Origin: Deinococcus radiotolerans
GTDB taxonomy: Bacteria; Deinococcota; Deinococci; Deinococcales; Deinococcaceae
Assembly: GCF_014647435.1 (NCBI RefSeq)
Contig: NZ_BMPE01000025.1
Location: 1-49,319 of the forward strand
DNA length: 49,319 nt
Reading direction: 5' to 3'
Shown here: piece by piece, positions 16,898 through 26,120 of the stretch
How the letters are laid out: each line of letters begins with the position of its first letter
Numbering within the stretch: position 1 is the first letter of the stretch
Program-made: the position numbers and the translations under genes
The notes under the pieces: model-generated
Database searches by the model: none
Told to the model about the DNA's origin: nothing
Seen by the model: the letters and a program-made list of their open reading frames with translations, nothing else

Positions 16898-17336
16898 GGG
16901 GACGTCCTTCTGCGGCGGTGGCCCGCAGGGGCCTGGGCCGGGCTGCACAGGGCCGGCACCAGGCGAACAGTGAGTTGTGGGAGGGGTGCGGGTATCTGGG
17001 GCCACACGCTGAAAGCGCGCGGCGTTCTCGGGGTAGGGGTCCTCCTTTGACCGTGCGCGGACTCCACGGCAGCCCGTCAGACTCGCGCCAGGCGGTCAGA
17101 ATGCTGCGCTGATTGAACAGTGAGGTAGAGCGCTTTTCGGTGCCTGTACCGTACAGAGTGAGGTGGGAAATCCGAGGGAAATTTTTCTTCACGGGCCCTT
17201 CAGAAAAGTGTGTGTTCTGACTGCCGCGCAGCGCCTCCATCCCTTCCCATAGAGGCCTGGCGCGGTCCCAATCTGAGCGGGTGGCCTCCAGACCCAGCTC
17301 ATCTGCTTCATCCGCTGCCTGTGAAAGGAGCCCCTC
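16898..17336. promoter_or_regulatory. Divergent control region with a CTGTAC-C-GTACAG palindrome
   Basis: This 439-bp gap lies between the secreted-protein operon (minus) and the giant regulator (plus). It contains a perfect palindrome with six-base arms at 17144-17156, a good operator candidate. A TTGAAC hexamer (17113-17118) and an AT-rich patch (17169-17192) lie on either side. AAAGGAG at 17323-17329 is the ribosome site of the regulator. No gene is visible. Confidence 0.45.
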
Positions 17337-20300
17337 ATGCCTGCACTGTTCCGCTCACTTGACCCCCTGCCCTCTCCACGGCTGCAGGACGTGCCGCGCA
17401 CCCGTCTGCTGGCCGCCATCCACGCCGCCCGCGACGCGAACGTCGTGGTGCTGCACGGCGGCGCCGGGTTCGGCAAGACGACCCTCCTCGCGCAGTGGGC
17501 GCAAGCCGAGGCGCAGCGGGAGGCCTTCAGTGCCCTGGCGGCCCTGAGCCTGACCGACGAGCAGGCCGACGCCACCGGGTTCATACGGGCCCTTCTGAAG
17601 GCCGTTCAGGACGCCGAAGCCCACGTCTCTCTGGACGCCGCGCGGGGCGCGCTGGCCCAGCAGTCCCCGCTCCGGGCGGCGGGCCTGCTCGCGGAGACCC
17701 TCAACGACTTGCCCGGCAGCCTGCTGCTCCTGCTTGACGGCGCGCAGCACCTCAGCACACCCGCTCAGCAGTGCCTGGAGCGGTTCATTCAGGTGCTGGC
17801 CGAAGGGCATCAGGTGGGCCTGAGCGTGTACGACCCGTCCGCGGTGCCGTTCCTCACCGCGCTCACGGCGCGGGGGGCCGTGATGGCGTTCGGTCCGTCC
17901 GAGCTGGCGTTCACGGAGGAGGAGACGCGGCGCGCGCTGCCGTGGCTCGCCCCGGGCGAACCGCTCCCCCTGCCGCACGATGAGCTGGAGGGCTGGCCCA
18001 TCGCGGTCGGCCTGCTGCGGTCCGGCCCGGCCACCGCCGGGTCGCTGGACGCACTGGCCCGCTGGGCCCTGGACCGGCTGCCGCCAGACGTCCGGGTCAC
18101 CGTGCAGGACATGAGCGTCTGGAGCGAATGGGGCGAAGCCGAAGCGCGCGAGCTGGATGTGCCGCCGGTCGCCACGTGGCTGGAGGACGTCACCCGGGCG
18201 GGGTTGCCGGTCGCTGTCCAGCAGGACGGTCAGGCGAGGCCTCACGGGCTGCTGCGGCGGCAACTCAAGGCCGAACTCGCGCTGCGCCCCGAGCGGGCCG
18301 CGCGGTGCTGGCAGCGGGCAGCGGCCACGTACGAGCGGCAGGGACAGCTGCTCGAGGCTCTACGGGCCGCGCAGGCGGGCGGCGCGGCTGGAGAGGCCCT
18401 GAGGCTCGCGGAGCGTGTGACGGCGCAGCACTGGCCCCGCCGGGAGTTCTGGCTGGCCCGCGAGATCCTGGAAGGCTTCGCCGTACATACCTTGCCGGTC
18501 CTCCTCCAGCAGCGCCTCGCGGTCGCGCAGCTCGAGACGGGGCGCGCAGCGCAGGGGGCCGCGCTCCTCCAAGCGTTGTCGGAGGCCACAGACCTCGCGG
18601 CGTGCTCGTGGCTGGCGCTCGCCGAGCACGCGTGGCGCCAGGGAGACATGACGGTCTTGCGGACGTACCTGGACGCCGCGGCGCGGGTCGCCAGCACGGC
18701 CGCAGAGCAGGTGCAGCTCGAACGGTTTGAAGTGCGGGCGCTGATCCGCCTGGGCCGATTCGACGTGGCGCTGCCCCGGGTGGAGGCGCTGGTGCAGCGG
18801 GCCGAGGCGCTGGGTGAACCCTACGAACTCGGGGCGTGCCTCTCCCTGCGCGGCATCGTGCTGTTCAGCCTGGGCCGCACGGCGGACGGCGTGCGCGCCC
18901 TGCAGCAGGAACTGGCCTTCTACGACATACAGCACACGCCGTACAGCGGGATTCCCGCGCGCATGAACCTGGCCCTGTGCTTCGCCTTTCAAGGGCAGTT
19001 CGATGACGCGCTGCGTGAAGCGCGGCGGGCGGCGCAGGACGCCCACGCGTCCTTCAGCCGCAGCGCGGCACGCACCTGGATCACCCTGATTCTCGTGCAC
19101 CTGATGCGCCGGGAGTACGCGGCCGCCCACGACGAAGTGCAGCGCGCGCTGGGCAGCCTCGACCTGCGCACGCTCGCCCCGCAGGAGCGCACGGACCTGT
19201 GGGTGCACGCCCTGGAATGCGCGGCGCGCACAGGAGATGCGGCGCTGCGCGCGCAGGCTGAGCGGACCCTGGACGCCTGCCTGCTGGAGTTCCCGCAGGC
19301 CCGCGCGCCCCAGTGGGCGTTTGTGCACCGCGCTGTGGCCTTCACGCAGGCTCGACTGCACCTGCTGCGGCCGCCCGGGCAGGATGAGGCGACCTGGCGT
19401 GAACTGGCCGGAGCGCTCACGGAAATGCTCCGCCAGCCCATCCCGTACGGGCCGCCCGCGATGCATGAACTGCACGTGCGGCTGTTCCTGGCCGAAGCGC
19501 AGCGCCGGGCAGGGCTGCCCTGGGAGGAGAACGTCAAGGCGATGGGACCACTCGTGCCGCTGCCGCTGGTGACTGGCCTCCTGCGCACGACCGAACCGGA
19601 CCTGCCGGGCGTGTTCAGCCACCTGCGGCAGGAGGCGTGGTGGCCCGCGCACCTCCCGGCGCCTGTGGCCGAACGGGCCCAGGGGCCTACCCGCCCACAC
19701 CTGCGCGTCCGCTCCCTGGGCCGGGTCGAGGTCACGCTGGACGGCCAGGCCGTGCAGTTTCCATTCGCGAAGTGCGAGGAGCTGCTAATGTGGCTGGCGC
19801 TCCATGGCCCGAGCTCCCGCGCGCAGATCATCAACGCGCTCTGGGACGGCTCGAACAATCCCGCGCACGCCGAGTACTTCCGCCTGATCGTGCGGCGGTT
19901 GCGCACTGCCCTCACCCAGGCCGGCGCGGCCCACCTGAATCCGGTTCCTTATACGCATGGGCTCTACAGCCTCCATGAGGACCTGGACGTGTGGGTAGAT
20001 GTGCGGGCCGCGCTGGAGGGGACAGGTTCCGAAGAGCAGGGACGTGACGCCGCCCTCGCCGGGGTCTTTTTGCCCAGGCACGCGTCAGAGTGGGTGCAGG
20101 CCGTCCGGGCCCGACTCGTGGACGCCGCGCTCTCCTCGCTGCACCAGCAGGCAGAGGAGGTAGAGAGCCACGCCCCGGACCGCGCGCGGCAGCTGTATCA
20201 GCGGATGCTGGTCTTCGACCCCCTCTCGGAGGCGGCGCACGCGGGCGTCCTGCGGTGCTGCGAGGCGCTGGGCGACCAGGTGGGGATGCAGGCGGCGCTC

Positions 20301-20351
20301 CGGGCGCGCAAGCGGGCGCTGTTCAGCTCAGCGGCAAACGGTCTCTCCTGA
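17337..20351 (+). CDS. Giant ATPase regulator with C-terminal BTAD (SARP/MalT-like)
   Basis: A 1004-residue transcriptional regulator of the STAND class. Walker A is GGAGFGKTT (41-49) and a Walker B-like LLLLLDGAQH follows near 125-133. A winged-helix region (about 225-330) precedes a long array of TPR-like helices (about 340-770). The C terminus holds a winged-helix DNA-binding domain of the SARP/OmpR type (LRVRSLGRVEVTLDGQAVQF...AQIINALWDG...RLIVRRLRTAL, about 785-870), then a bacterial transcriptional activator domain (SLHQQAEEVE...ARQLYQRMLVFDPLSEAAH, about 920-1000). AAAGGAG lies before the ATG. It faces away from the secreted triad, which is its likely target. The inducing ligand is unknown. 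Confidence 0.88.
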   Translation: MPALFRSLDPLPSPRLQDVPRTRLLAAIHAARDANVVVLHGGAGFGKTTLLAQWAQAEAQREAFSALAALSLTDEQADATGFIRALLKAVQDAEAHVSLDAARGALAQQSPLRAAGLLAETLNDLPGSLLLLLDGAQHLSTPAQQCLERFIQVLAEGHQVGLSVYDPSAVPFLTALTARGAVMAFGPSELAFTEEETRRALPWLAPGEPLPLPHDELEGWPIAVGLLRSGPATAGSLDALARWALDRLPPDVRVTVQDMSVWSEWGEAEARELDVPPVATWLEDVTRAGLPVAVQQDGQARPHGLLRRQLKAELALRPERAARCWQRAAATYERQGQLLEALRAAQAGGAAGEALRLAERVTAQHWPRREFWLAREILEGFAVHTLPVLLQQRLAVAQLETGRAAQGAALLQALSEATDLAACSWLALAEHAWRQGDMTVLRTYLDAAARVASTAAEQVQLERFEVRALIRLGRFDVALPRVEALVQRAEALGEPYELGACLSLRGIVLFSLGRTADGVRALQQELAFYDIQHTPYSGIPARMNLALCFAFQGQFDDALREARRAAQDAHASFSRSAARTWITLILVHLMRREYAAAHDEVQRALGSLDLRTLAPQERTDLWVHALECAARTGDAALRAQAERTLDACLLEFPQARAPQWAFVHRAVAFTQARLHLLRPPGQDEATWRELAGALTEMLRQPIPYGPPAMHELHVRLFLAEAQRRAGLPWEENVKAMGPLVPLPLVTGLLRTTEPDLPGVFSHLRQEAWWPAHLPAPVAERAQGPTRPHLRVRSLGRVEVTLDGQAVQFPFAKCEELLMWLALHGPSSRAQIINALWDGSNNPAHAEYFRLIVRRLRTALTQAGAAHLNPVPYTHGLYSLHEDLDVWVDVRAALEGTGSEEQGRDAALAGVFLPRHASEWVQAVRARLVDAALSSLHQQAEEVESHAPDRARQLYQRMLVFDPLSEAAHAGVLRCCEALGDQVGMQAALRARKRALFSSAANGLS

Positions 20352-20685
20352 AGCGCTCAGCTGCTCGAGTCACCCGAGCAGGTTCATGCTTCACGTGCGT
20401 CAATTGAAACCAGCAAGCCGTCCTGGCACGCTGTACTGCTGGTGGTCACGTCACCGTACGGGGAGGCCGATCCAAGGGCGCTCTCCGATGGTCGATGAGC
20501 CCAGGGCACACCTGAGCCTATGGGAGGGCACGGTGCCCACGAACACTGTCGTGCCCGGTAGGTCAGGAAGGCGTGCTGTCGGGCGACCGGCCATACCCCA
20601 CAGGCTCGCGCGAGCATTCACCGGCCTTGACGCACGCTGTGCGGCCAGGGCAGATCAGCCCCAGGACGCAGAGGTACGAGCGACG
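20352..20685. other. Convergent intergenic region
   Basis: The BTAD regulator and the LysR gene converge here. A hairpin CTGCTCG (20361-20367) / CGAGCAG (20375-20381) lies ten bases past the regulator's stop, without a T-run. No gene is supported in the rest. Confidence 0.4.
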
Positions 20686-21561
20686 TCAGGTGGACCGGGG
20701 CGGCGCCGGATCGACTGAGCCAGACTGCAAAATTACCTTCAGCACGCCCTGCACGGCCGCGGGGACGTCCCGGCTGGTGACGGCGCCGTACGAGCGGTGA
20801 ACTGGCCAGGGCAGCGCCTGCACGCGTACACCAGCCGGCACCTCGGTCAGGGCCAGCGCGGGCAGCAGGGCAAACCCCAACTGTTTGGCCACCAGCGCCA
20901 GAATGGCCTGCTCCGTCGCCAGGCTCAGGGCCGGATGGAGTCGGACGCCCCGCTGGGCCAGGACGTCGGGAATCTGCCGGTCGTGGGCGCTGCCCAGATG
21001 AATGTACGGGCGGGACCAGACGTCCTCATCCTGCCAGCCGGCCGGCAGGACAAGCAGGTAGGGGTCGGCGCCCAGGACGTGCACGGCGAGATCCGGGCTG
21101 GGCCACACCTGGGTCAGGCCGATGTCGGCCTCACCACGCCGGACGGCGTCATACACGGCCGGGCGGTCCAGGTACGCGTCACTCACCTGAATCTGAACGC
21201 CCGGCAGTTGCGCCTGAATGAGGGGCAGGGCGCGCGGCACCAGGTGCCGGGCGAGGCTGGGAAAACTGGCGATGCGGACGATCCCACTCAGGGCCGCTTC
21301 CGCCCGGGTGGCGGCTTCGAAGGCGGCCAGCTGGACCAGGAGCTGCTCGGCCCGGGGCAGCAGGCGCTCGCCCGTACCGGTCAGCGTCATGCCGCGGCCG
21401 CCCCGGTGAAGGAGCGTCACGCCGAGATGCGTTTCCAGGTGACGTAGGGCGTGGCTGACGGCCGACTGCGTGAGATTCAGGTCCACCGCGGCGCTGCTCA
21501 CGCGGCCCGTGCGGGCCGTCGCCACGAAGGCGCGCAGCTGCGTGAGGGTCAGGCCTTTCAT
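20686..21561 (-). CDS. LysR-family transcriptional regulator
   Basis: A 291-residue LTTR. The winged helix-turn-helix is at 1-60 (LTLTQLRAFVATARTGRVSSAAVDLNLTQSAVSHALRHLE, LLHRGGRGMTLTGTGERLL), then a type 2 periplasmic-binding-like effector domain (about 90-285: SGIVRIASFPSLARHLVPR..., GEADIGL, LPAG..., LVAKQLGFALLP). It is divergent from a RocB-like M20 peptidase with about 100 bp between starts, the classic arrangement for an LTTR and its target. A palindromic T-N11-A site overlaps its own start codon, predicting autoregulation. The co-inducer is likely an amino acid or peptide (inference from the neighbour). Confidence 0.92.
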   Translation of the reverse strand: MKGLTLTQLRAFVATARTGRVSSAAVDLNLTQSAVSHALRHLETHLGVTLLHRGGRGMTLTGTGERLLPRAEQLLVQLAAFEAATRAEAALSGIVRIASFPSLARHLVPRALPLIQAQLPGVQIQVSDAYLDRPAVYDAVRRGEADIGLTQVWPSPDLAVHVLGADPYLLVLPAGWQDEDVWSRPYIHLGSAHDRQIPDVLAQRGVRLHPALSLATEQAILALVAKQLGFALLPALALTEVPAGVRVQALPWPVHRSYGAVTSRDVPAAVQGVLKVILQSGSVDPAPPRST

Positions 21562-21574
21562 GAATGAAATTCAT
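21560..21574. promoter_or_regulatory. LTTR-box palindrome ATGAAT-GAA-ATTCAT
   Basis: Perfect six-base arms around GAA. It contains the T-N11-A spacing of LysR operators (T21561, A21573) and covers the start codon of the LysR gene in the intergenic region shared with the M20 peptidase gene. This is a likely binding site for the adjacent regulator. Confidence 0.6.
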
Positions 21575-21665
21575 AGCACGGGCGTGCGGTGCAGTTCGCG
21601 CATCACGCGGCCCGCCGCACGGCCTACCGTGACTGGTACCGATGTCACCCCACCACGAGGCCCCT

Positions 21666-23312
21666 ATGACTGAACCCTGCTCCTGGTTCGACCGCACCGA
21701 GCAGCTCGCCCTGACCCTCACCCGCTGGCCAAGCGTGACGGCCACCCCCGATGAGGCGGCGTTCGGCCCGCGGTTGCGGGACCTGCTGGCCTCCTGGCCG
21801 TACTTTGAGGCGCACCCGGATCACCTGTGGCTCTCTCCCATTCCCGGTAGTGACGCCAGCAACGTCTGCGCCCTTGTGGCTGGAACCGACCCTGACACGG
21901 TCCTCCTGACCGGCCATTACGACACGGTGTCCACGGCGCCCTACGGGGCGTTGCAGCCACTCGCCACTGAGCCACACGCGTTGCTCGACGCGCTCCTTGC
22001 GCAGCTCGACCGGGATGACCTCACAGCCGCCGAGGTACTGGCCCGCGCGGACCTGCGCTCCGGTGACTTCCTGCCCGGGCGGGGCCTGCTGGACATGAAA
22101 GCTGGCCTCGCGGCCGGGTTGGCTGTCATGGAACGCTACGCCGCTCGCCCAGCCCACGACCGCCGCGGCCACCTGCTCCTCATCGCCTCACCTGACGAGG
22201 AGGCCACCTCCAGCGGGGCGCGCCACGCCGCGCAGGTCCTGCCCGGCCTCACCGCTGCGCGCGGGCTGCGCGTCCGCCTGGGCCTGAACCTGGACGCCAC
22301 GAGCGCCGCCGGGGACGGGCAGGACGGCCGCGCCGTGTACCTGGGCAGCGTCGGAAAGCTGCTCATCACGGCCCTGATGGTCGGCCGCCCCACCCACGCC
22401 GGCTACCCTTTTGACGGCACCAGCGCCGCCCTGATGGCCGCGGAACTCCTCAGGCGTGCCGAGGGTCACCCGGACCTCGCCGACCACGCGCACGGCGCGG
22501 CGGCCCCGCCGCCCATCTGCCTGACGGTGCAGGACGACCGCACCCACTATGATGTGACCACGCCCGCCGCCGTGTGGTGCGCGTTCAACGTGCTGACGCA
22601 CCGCCGCAGCCCGGCCGAGGTGCTGGCTCAATTTGAGACGCTGGCCCATCAGGCCGCGGACGCGGCCCGGCGCACCTTCAGTGACCGGGCGGCGAGGGCC
22701 AGCAGCCCCAGCGCCCCGGGTCTCGCCGTGCAGCGCACCCTCATCGTGACGGCCGCGGACCTGCGCGCGCACGCCACCGAGCGGGCGGGCGAAGCCCGCG
22801 TGCGGGCCCTGGAGGCCGCCACGCCACCCGGCCCGGACCCCCTCCAGGCCAGCCGGCGCCTCACCCACGGCCTCCTGACGCTCGCGGGTCTGGAAGGGCC
22901 CTTGATCGTGCTGGGCCTCGGCAGCCTCCACTACCCGCACGTGCATCTCGAGGACGCCCCGGGCGGCGCCGCCGTGCGCGCCTGGGTGGAAGATGAGTGT
23001 GCGGCGTTCGCCAGGCTGACCGGGCATGTGATCGGGATCCGGCCGTACTTCGCGGGGATTTCCGACGTCAGTTTCTTCGGCCAGGTCCCCTCCGCCGGTA
23101 CGCAGGACGTGGTCGCCCGGCAGACCGTGCACCCGGCGCACGTGTCCCCGCCGCGGGAAGACGGCCTCAAGTTTCCGGTGCTGAACGTGGGGCCCTGGGG
23201 CCGTGACTACCACCAGAAGCTCGAACGGGTGCACCGCCCGTACGCTTTTGGCACCCTCCCCAGGCTGCTGTGTCACCTGAGCGTGACGGCGCGCCCCGCT
23301 GGACTCGCGTGA
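21666..23312 (+). CDS. M20-family peptidase, RocB-like
   Basis: A 548-residue zinc hydrolase resembling RocB of arginine utilisation, which is longer than ordinary M20 enzymes. Metal and active-site motifs are TGHYDTVS (His84, Asp86), FLPGRGLLDMKAG (bridging Asp in LDMK), and SPDEEATSSG (Glu-Glu pair). The lid region and a late HPAHVSPPREDG stretch complete the fold. ATG 21666 has GAGG five bases upstream; the frame also opens eight codons earlier, without a site. RocB proteins act in arginine or amino-acid breakdown; the exact substrate is not known. Control is probably by the divergent LysR protein. A good terminator follows. Confidence 0.85.
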   Translation: MTEPCSWFDRTEQLALTLTRWPSVTATPDEAAFGPRLRDLLASWPYFEAHPDHLWLSPIPGSDASNVCALVAGTDPDTVLLTGHYDTVSTAPYGALQPLATEPHALLDALLAQLDRDDLTAAEVLARADLRSGDFLPGRGLLDMKAGLAAGLAVMERYAARPAHDRRGHLLLIASPDEEATSSGARHAAQVLPGLTAARGLRVRLGLNLDATSAAGDGQDGRAVYLGSVGKLLITALMVGRPTHAGYPFDGTSAALMAAELLRRAEGHPDLADHAHGAAAPPPICLTVQDDRTHYDVTTPAAVWCAFNVLTHRRSPAEVLAQFETLAHQAADAARRTFSDRAARASSPSAPGLAVQRTLIVTAADLRAHATERAGEARVRALEAATPPGPDPLQASRRLTHGLLTLAGLEGPLIVLGLGSLHYPHVHLEDAPGGAAVRAWVEDECAAFARLTGHVIGIRPYFAGISDVSFFGQVPSAGTQDVVARQTVHPAHVSPPREDGLKFPVLNVGPWGRDYHQKLERVHRPYAFGTLPRLLCHLSVTARPAGLA

Positions 23313-23313
23313 A

Positions 23314-23345
23314 CGCCGGCCGGGAATGGCCCCGTCCGGCGCTTT
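23314..23345 (+). terminator. Terminator of the M20 peptidase gene
   Basis: Stem CGCCGG-C-CGGG (23314-23324) pairs with CCCG-T-CCGGCG (23331-23341) around loop AATGGC, with one C/T mismatch, followed by CTTTAAG. It starts two bases after the stop codon. Confidence 0.72.
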
Positions 23346-23860
23346 AAGCCTCAGCAATGCGGTGGAAGGGGACGGTGGCTGGGAGGATGGACGTCATTCG
23401 CTTGAGCCAATTGAATCCGCTCTCTCGACCGGAACCTCCGACGGCGCTCTGGCACACATTCACGGTGGGCAGGGCGGTCACGGTCAGGTGGCGGGATCCT
23501 CAGATGCCCGACCGACATCAACGGGCCGCTCAGCGAACAGCGCGCTACTGGTGAGCGTGAGAGGCATAATCTCGGCAATTGGACCCTTCCAGCGGCTCAG
23601 CATGAACCATATCGAAGTGCTGCCAACCCTCGAAGCGAACGCCCGCCTAAACCTGATTGCCGTCGTGATGCGCCGCACGTCCAGCGCCGACGTAGAGACC
23701 CCCGCGGCCTACACCCTGCGCGCCAGTTCCTCCCGATTCCGTGTCGTGACCCCTGAGTGGCCGAGGTCAATGGACATCCCTGCCGCCTGTGCGCCCGTGA
23801 CCTGCGTGCGGACGTGCGCGCTGCGGCGCCTCCTTCCAGCGTCATTTCCTCGTCGTGCCT
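23346..23860. other. Intergenic region without a supported gene
   Basis: About 515 bp between the M20 terminator and the convergent 340-residue gene. Several frames are open, but none has a ribosome site or steady coding composition. Slightly protein-like stretches on both strands at 23484-23780 might be the debris of a lost gene, but I cannot assign them. Confidence 0.35.
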
Positions 23861-24883
23861 TCAGAACCGGCGGACGGTCGGGAGTGGCTCGAGACCAAGG
23901 CTGGGGCCGACCCGGGGGGTGATGCGCGCGGCCCGGCACACCTTGCGCAGGTGTAACCCCACCGGGTGCCAGATGAACCCCGGTTCGTCGTCCGGGTGCA
24001 GCAGGGCTTCCTGCCAGCGGCGGCCGGCCCAGTCCGTCATGACCTGCACACCCGCCGCCCCATCCATAACGAACGCCCGGCCCGTCACGGAGTAGGTCTC
24101 GTCGCCGCCCTCGGTCAGGCGCGTGAAGTGCAGGCCTTCCGGCAGGCGGTCGACGATCATCCGCAGGCGCCGGGTCCCCTGGAGGGTCACCTGCTGGAAT
24201 TCGCCGTACGGGTGCTCCTCGAAGCAGATGGGCACCGCGCCGATATTCAGGTTGTGCTCGACCACCTGGCGCACGCCGGGATGCCACTCCTCGTGTGGCG
24301 TGGGGACGTGCCGGTGCGTGATCCAGAACTCGGCGGCCGCCCGTTCGTAGAAGGTCTGCCCGGGCAGGGTCGTCAGCGTGGGTGAGAACGGCACGCCCAG
24401 CCGCAGCCAGGGGGTCAGCGTCCACGAGCCCGGCTGCCACTCCACGAACGCCAGAGTGGAGTGTGCAAGGTGTGGGAGGAAGGCGGTGGCTTCCTCCCCA
24501 CCCCAGCGGTGCAGGTCGGCCTGGAGGGTGGTGAGGGTCGCCCAGCCGCGCGCCCTCAGGAGGCGCACCACCCGGGCGAAGACCCCGCGGGCGGTCCAGG
24601 GGTGAAGGGTCACGGCGTACTCGCGCCGCTGGCCCAGGAACGTCCAGTCCGTCCGGGCGATCAGCAGGGACCGGATCTGGTGCTGGTGCCGGGTGAGGTC
24701 GAGGCCCTGCTTGGCGGCCGTGCAGGCCAGGACCTGGGACGTGCGCTGCGCCAGCGTGAGGGCGTACGTGGCGTTCTGCCGGTGCCCCTTGAACGTGAAC
24801 TGCGATTCAGCTGTGTGGGCGGTGAACACCAGGTCTCCCGGGGTGTCATCCGCCGCTGGGCTGAAGGTCCAGTCGTCCGCCAC
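23861..24883 (-). CDS. Unrecognised 340-residue protein in the CoiA-like operon
   Basis: A soluble protein rich in Trp and His, without signal peptide or membrane segment. The first half (about 1-110) has a beta strand and long helices (FTFKGHRQNATYALTLAQRTSQVL, HQIRSLLIARTDWTFLGQRREYAVTLHPW). The middle (about 110-150) looks like a small winged-helix (RVVRLLRARGWATLTTLQADLHRWG), and the second half is mixed beta with FYERAAAEFWITHRH and FTRLTEGGDETYSVTGRAFVMDG. No family is recognised. It starts at GTG four bases after the stop of the CoiA-like gene, so the two are translated together and probably act together. A role in DNA handling is inferred only from this neighbour. Confidence 0.68.
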   Translation of the reverse strand: MADDWTFSPAADDTPGDLVFTAHTAESQFTFKGHRQNATYALTLAQRTSQVLACTAAKQGLDLTRHQHQIRSLLIARTDWTFLGQRREYAVTLHPWTARGVFARVVRLLRARGWATLTTLQADLHRWGGEEATAFLPHLAHSTLAFVEWQPGSWTLTPWLRLGVPFSPTLTTLPGQTFYERAAAEFWITHRHVPTPHEEWHPGVRQVVEHNLNIGAVPICFEEHPYGEFQQVTLQGTRRLRMIVDRLPEGLHFTRLTEGGDETYSVTGRAFVMDGAAGVQVMTDWAGRRWQEALLHPDDEPGFIWHPVGLHLRKVCRAARITPRVGPSLGLEPLPTVRRF

Positions 24884-24887
24884 GGTC

Positions 24888-25493
24888 TTACCCCGGGAGG
24901 GGCACGGACGTCTGCGTGACGGTGGCGCGCGCGGTGAGCACGAGGTAGCCCTCGTCCAGCAGCCACTGCCGGCAGGTGTCCCAGATGCCCCCGGCTTTCA
25001 GGCCGCCGTGGTCCTGCTCCTGGAAGACCCAGATCACCTCGATCTCGTCACGCAGGTAACTGTCGGTGCGGTCCTGCAGCTGGTGCAGGGTCAGGGGGCT
25101 GAGCTGCGCCTCGACGGCGACGCGGGTGCCGTCGGTGAGGGTGATCACGGCGTCCGCGATGCGTCTGATGTTCGGGAAGCGCACCTCGTACTCGAGGGAG
25201 GCGACCTGCTTGCCGAAGTACTTCCGCAGGGCTTCTGCGGCCGCGCGTTTGAGCGCGAGGTGCTGCGGGCTTTCCTTTTCGCTCTCCGCTTCGAAGGGGC
25301 ACTCGCTGGCTTCGCGTTTGTGGGCGAAGTACCACGCGCGGATGGCGCCCATGCGGGGCGTCATGGGTTTCCCGCAGAACTTGCACTGCCAGGTCTGGGC
25401 GAAGATGTCGTCGCGCGACTTCTTCTGGCGGAGGGTGGGCATGTCCAGTGGGACAGGGTCGTGGCCTTCCCGGATGTGGAGCGCGGAGATCAC
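24888..25493 (-). CDS. CoiA-like nuclease-fold protein
   Basis: A 201-residue protein of the competence CoiA type. The N-terminal zinc-finger-like part has CKFC (Cys37, Cys40), FAHK (His58) and ECPF (Cys65). ESPQHLALK (Pro76-Gln-His78) precedes the restriction-endonuclease-like core: EVRFPNIRRIADAVI (Asp114) and VAVEAQLSPLTL (Glu128-x-Gln130), the CoiA version of the PD-(D/E)xK motif. CoiA of Gram-positive bacteria assists processing of incoming DNA; here the protein is shorter. The start is GTG 25493 with GAGG upstream, seven bases after the membrane-protein gene, inside a PadR-led operon. A degraded copy of its first 20 codons lies at 40530-40601. It may serve transformation or defence; the family call is fairly secure. 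Confidence 0.8.
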   Translation of the reverse strand: MISALHIREGHDPVPLDMPTLRQKKSRDDIFAQTWQCKFCGKPMTPRMGAIRAWYFAHKREASECPFEAESEKESPQHLALKRAAAEALRKYFGKQVASLEYEVRFPNIRRIADAVITLTDGTRVAVEAQLSPLTLHQLQDRTDSYLRDEIEVIWVFQEQDHGGLKAGGIWDTCRQWLLDEGYLVLTARATVTQTSVPLPG

Positions 25494-25500
25494 GGGGGCC

Positions 25501-26106
25501 TCAGCGGTGGCGGCCGAAGACGCCCGGTGTCTTCAGGGGGTGCTGGACGCCCCAGTACGCGTCCCACGTCGGGATGATGAACAGGGCGCAGATCCACGCC
25601 ACGCCCATGACGTCCCCCGTGCTGGGGATGAACCAGCCGATCAGGAACGGGCTGAGGAGGCCAAGGAGCAGGGCGGCGCTGCCGCCCCGGGTGGAGCGGA
25701 GCCAGTGCACGTCCCGGCCCAGGCCGCGCCACGCCACCCAGGCGGCCACCACCAGGCCGATCAGGCGGGTGAGCATCCAGGTCTGAAGGCCGGGCGTCCA
25801 GGCGCCCGCGAGGGTGAGGTACGCGATAAACAGGCTGAACCAGAGGGCCGCGAGAACGACCATGGATCGGGAGCTGAACAGCAGGACACGGTCCAGGCGT
25901 TTGATTCTCCCCCGTTGGGTCTCTGGTGCCTCGTAGGTGGCGCACAAGCCGATGACCTCGGGAACGTAGCGCAGGGCGCTGAGGAGGGGCCGGGGCTGGG
26001 TTTCGCATTCGGCGAGCCAGTCCCGCGTGTAGTCGGCCCGGATGGGTTTGGGGAGGGGGAGGCAGAGCAGGGTCATCAGCCGGTCGAGGGTGGGGTTCGT
26101 GGGCAT
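25501..26106 (-). CDS. PadR-associated integral membrane protein
   Basis: A 201-residue protein with a cytoplasmic N-terminal helix-rich segment (about 1-75, PIRADYTRDWLAECETQPRP) and about four transmembrane helices (about 81-100, 110-127, 143-162, 166-183), ending in a short basic tail. AAGGAG lies five bases before the ATG, 14 bp after the padR stop. Small membrane proteins next to PadR regulators are common and are often the regulator's direct target. The Asp-Tyr-Thr-Arg-Asp-Trp-Leu motif is also seen in other proteins with a 'permease prefix'-like head. The transported or sensed compound is unknown. Confidence 0.78.
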   Translation of the reverse strand: MPTNPTLDRLMTLLCLPLPKPIRADYTRDWLAECETQPRPLLSALRYVPEVIGLCATYEAPETQRGRIKRLDRVLLFSSRSMVVLAALWFSLFIAYLTLAGAWTPGLQTWMLTRLIGLVVAAWVAWRGLGRDVHWLRSTRGGSAALLLGLLSPFLIGWFIPSTGDVMGVAWICALFIIPTWDAYWGVQHPLKTPGVFGRHR

Positions 26107-26120
26107 GTCGTCTCCTTGTC

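Noticed and set aside
18360..19700. Minus-strand 446-codon frame within the BTAD regulator
   Set aside because: Antisense shadow of the TPR region; no domain.
23326..23922. Plus-strand 198-codon frame after the M20 gene
   Set aside because: It crosses the M20 terminator and the 3' end of the convergent gene, with no ribosome site and no steady coding character.
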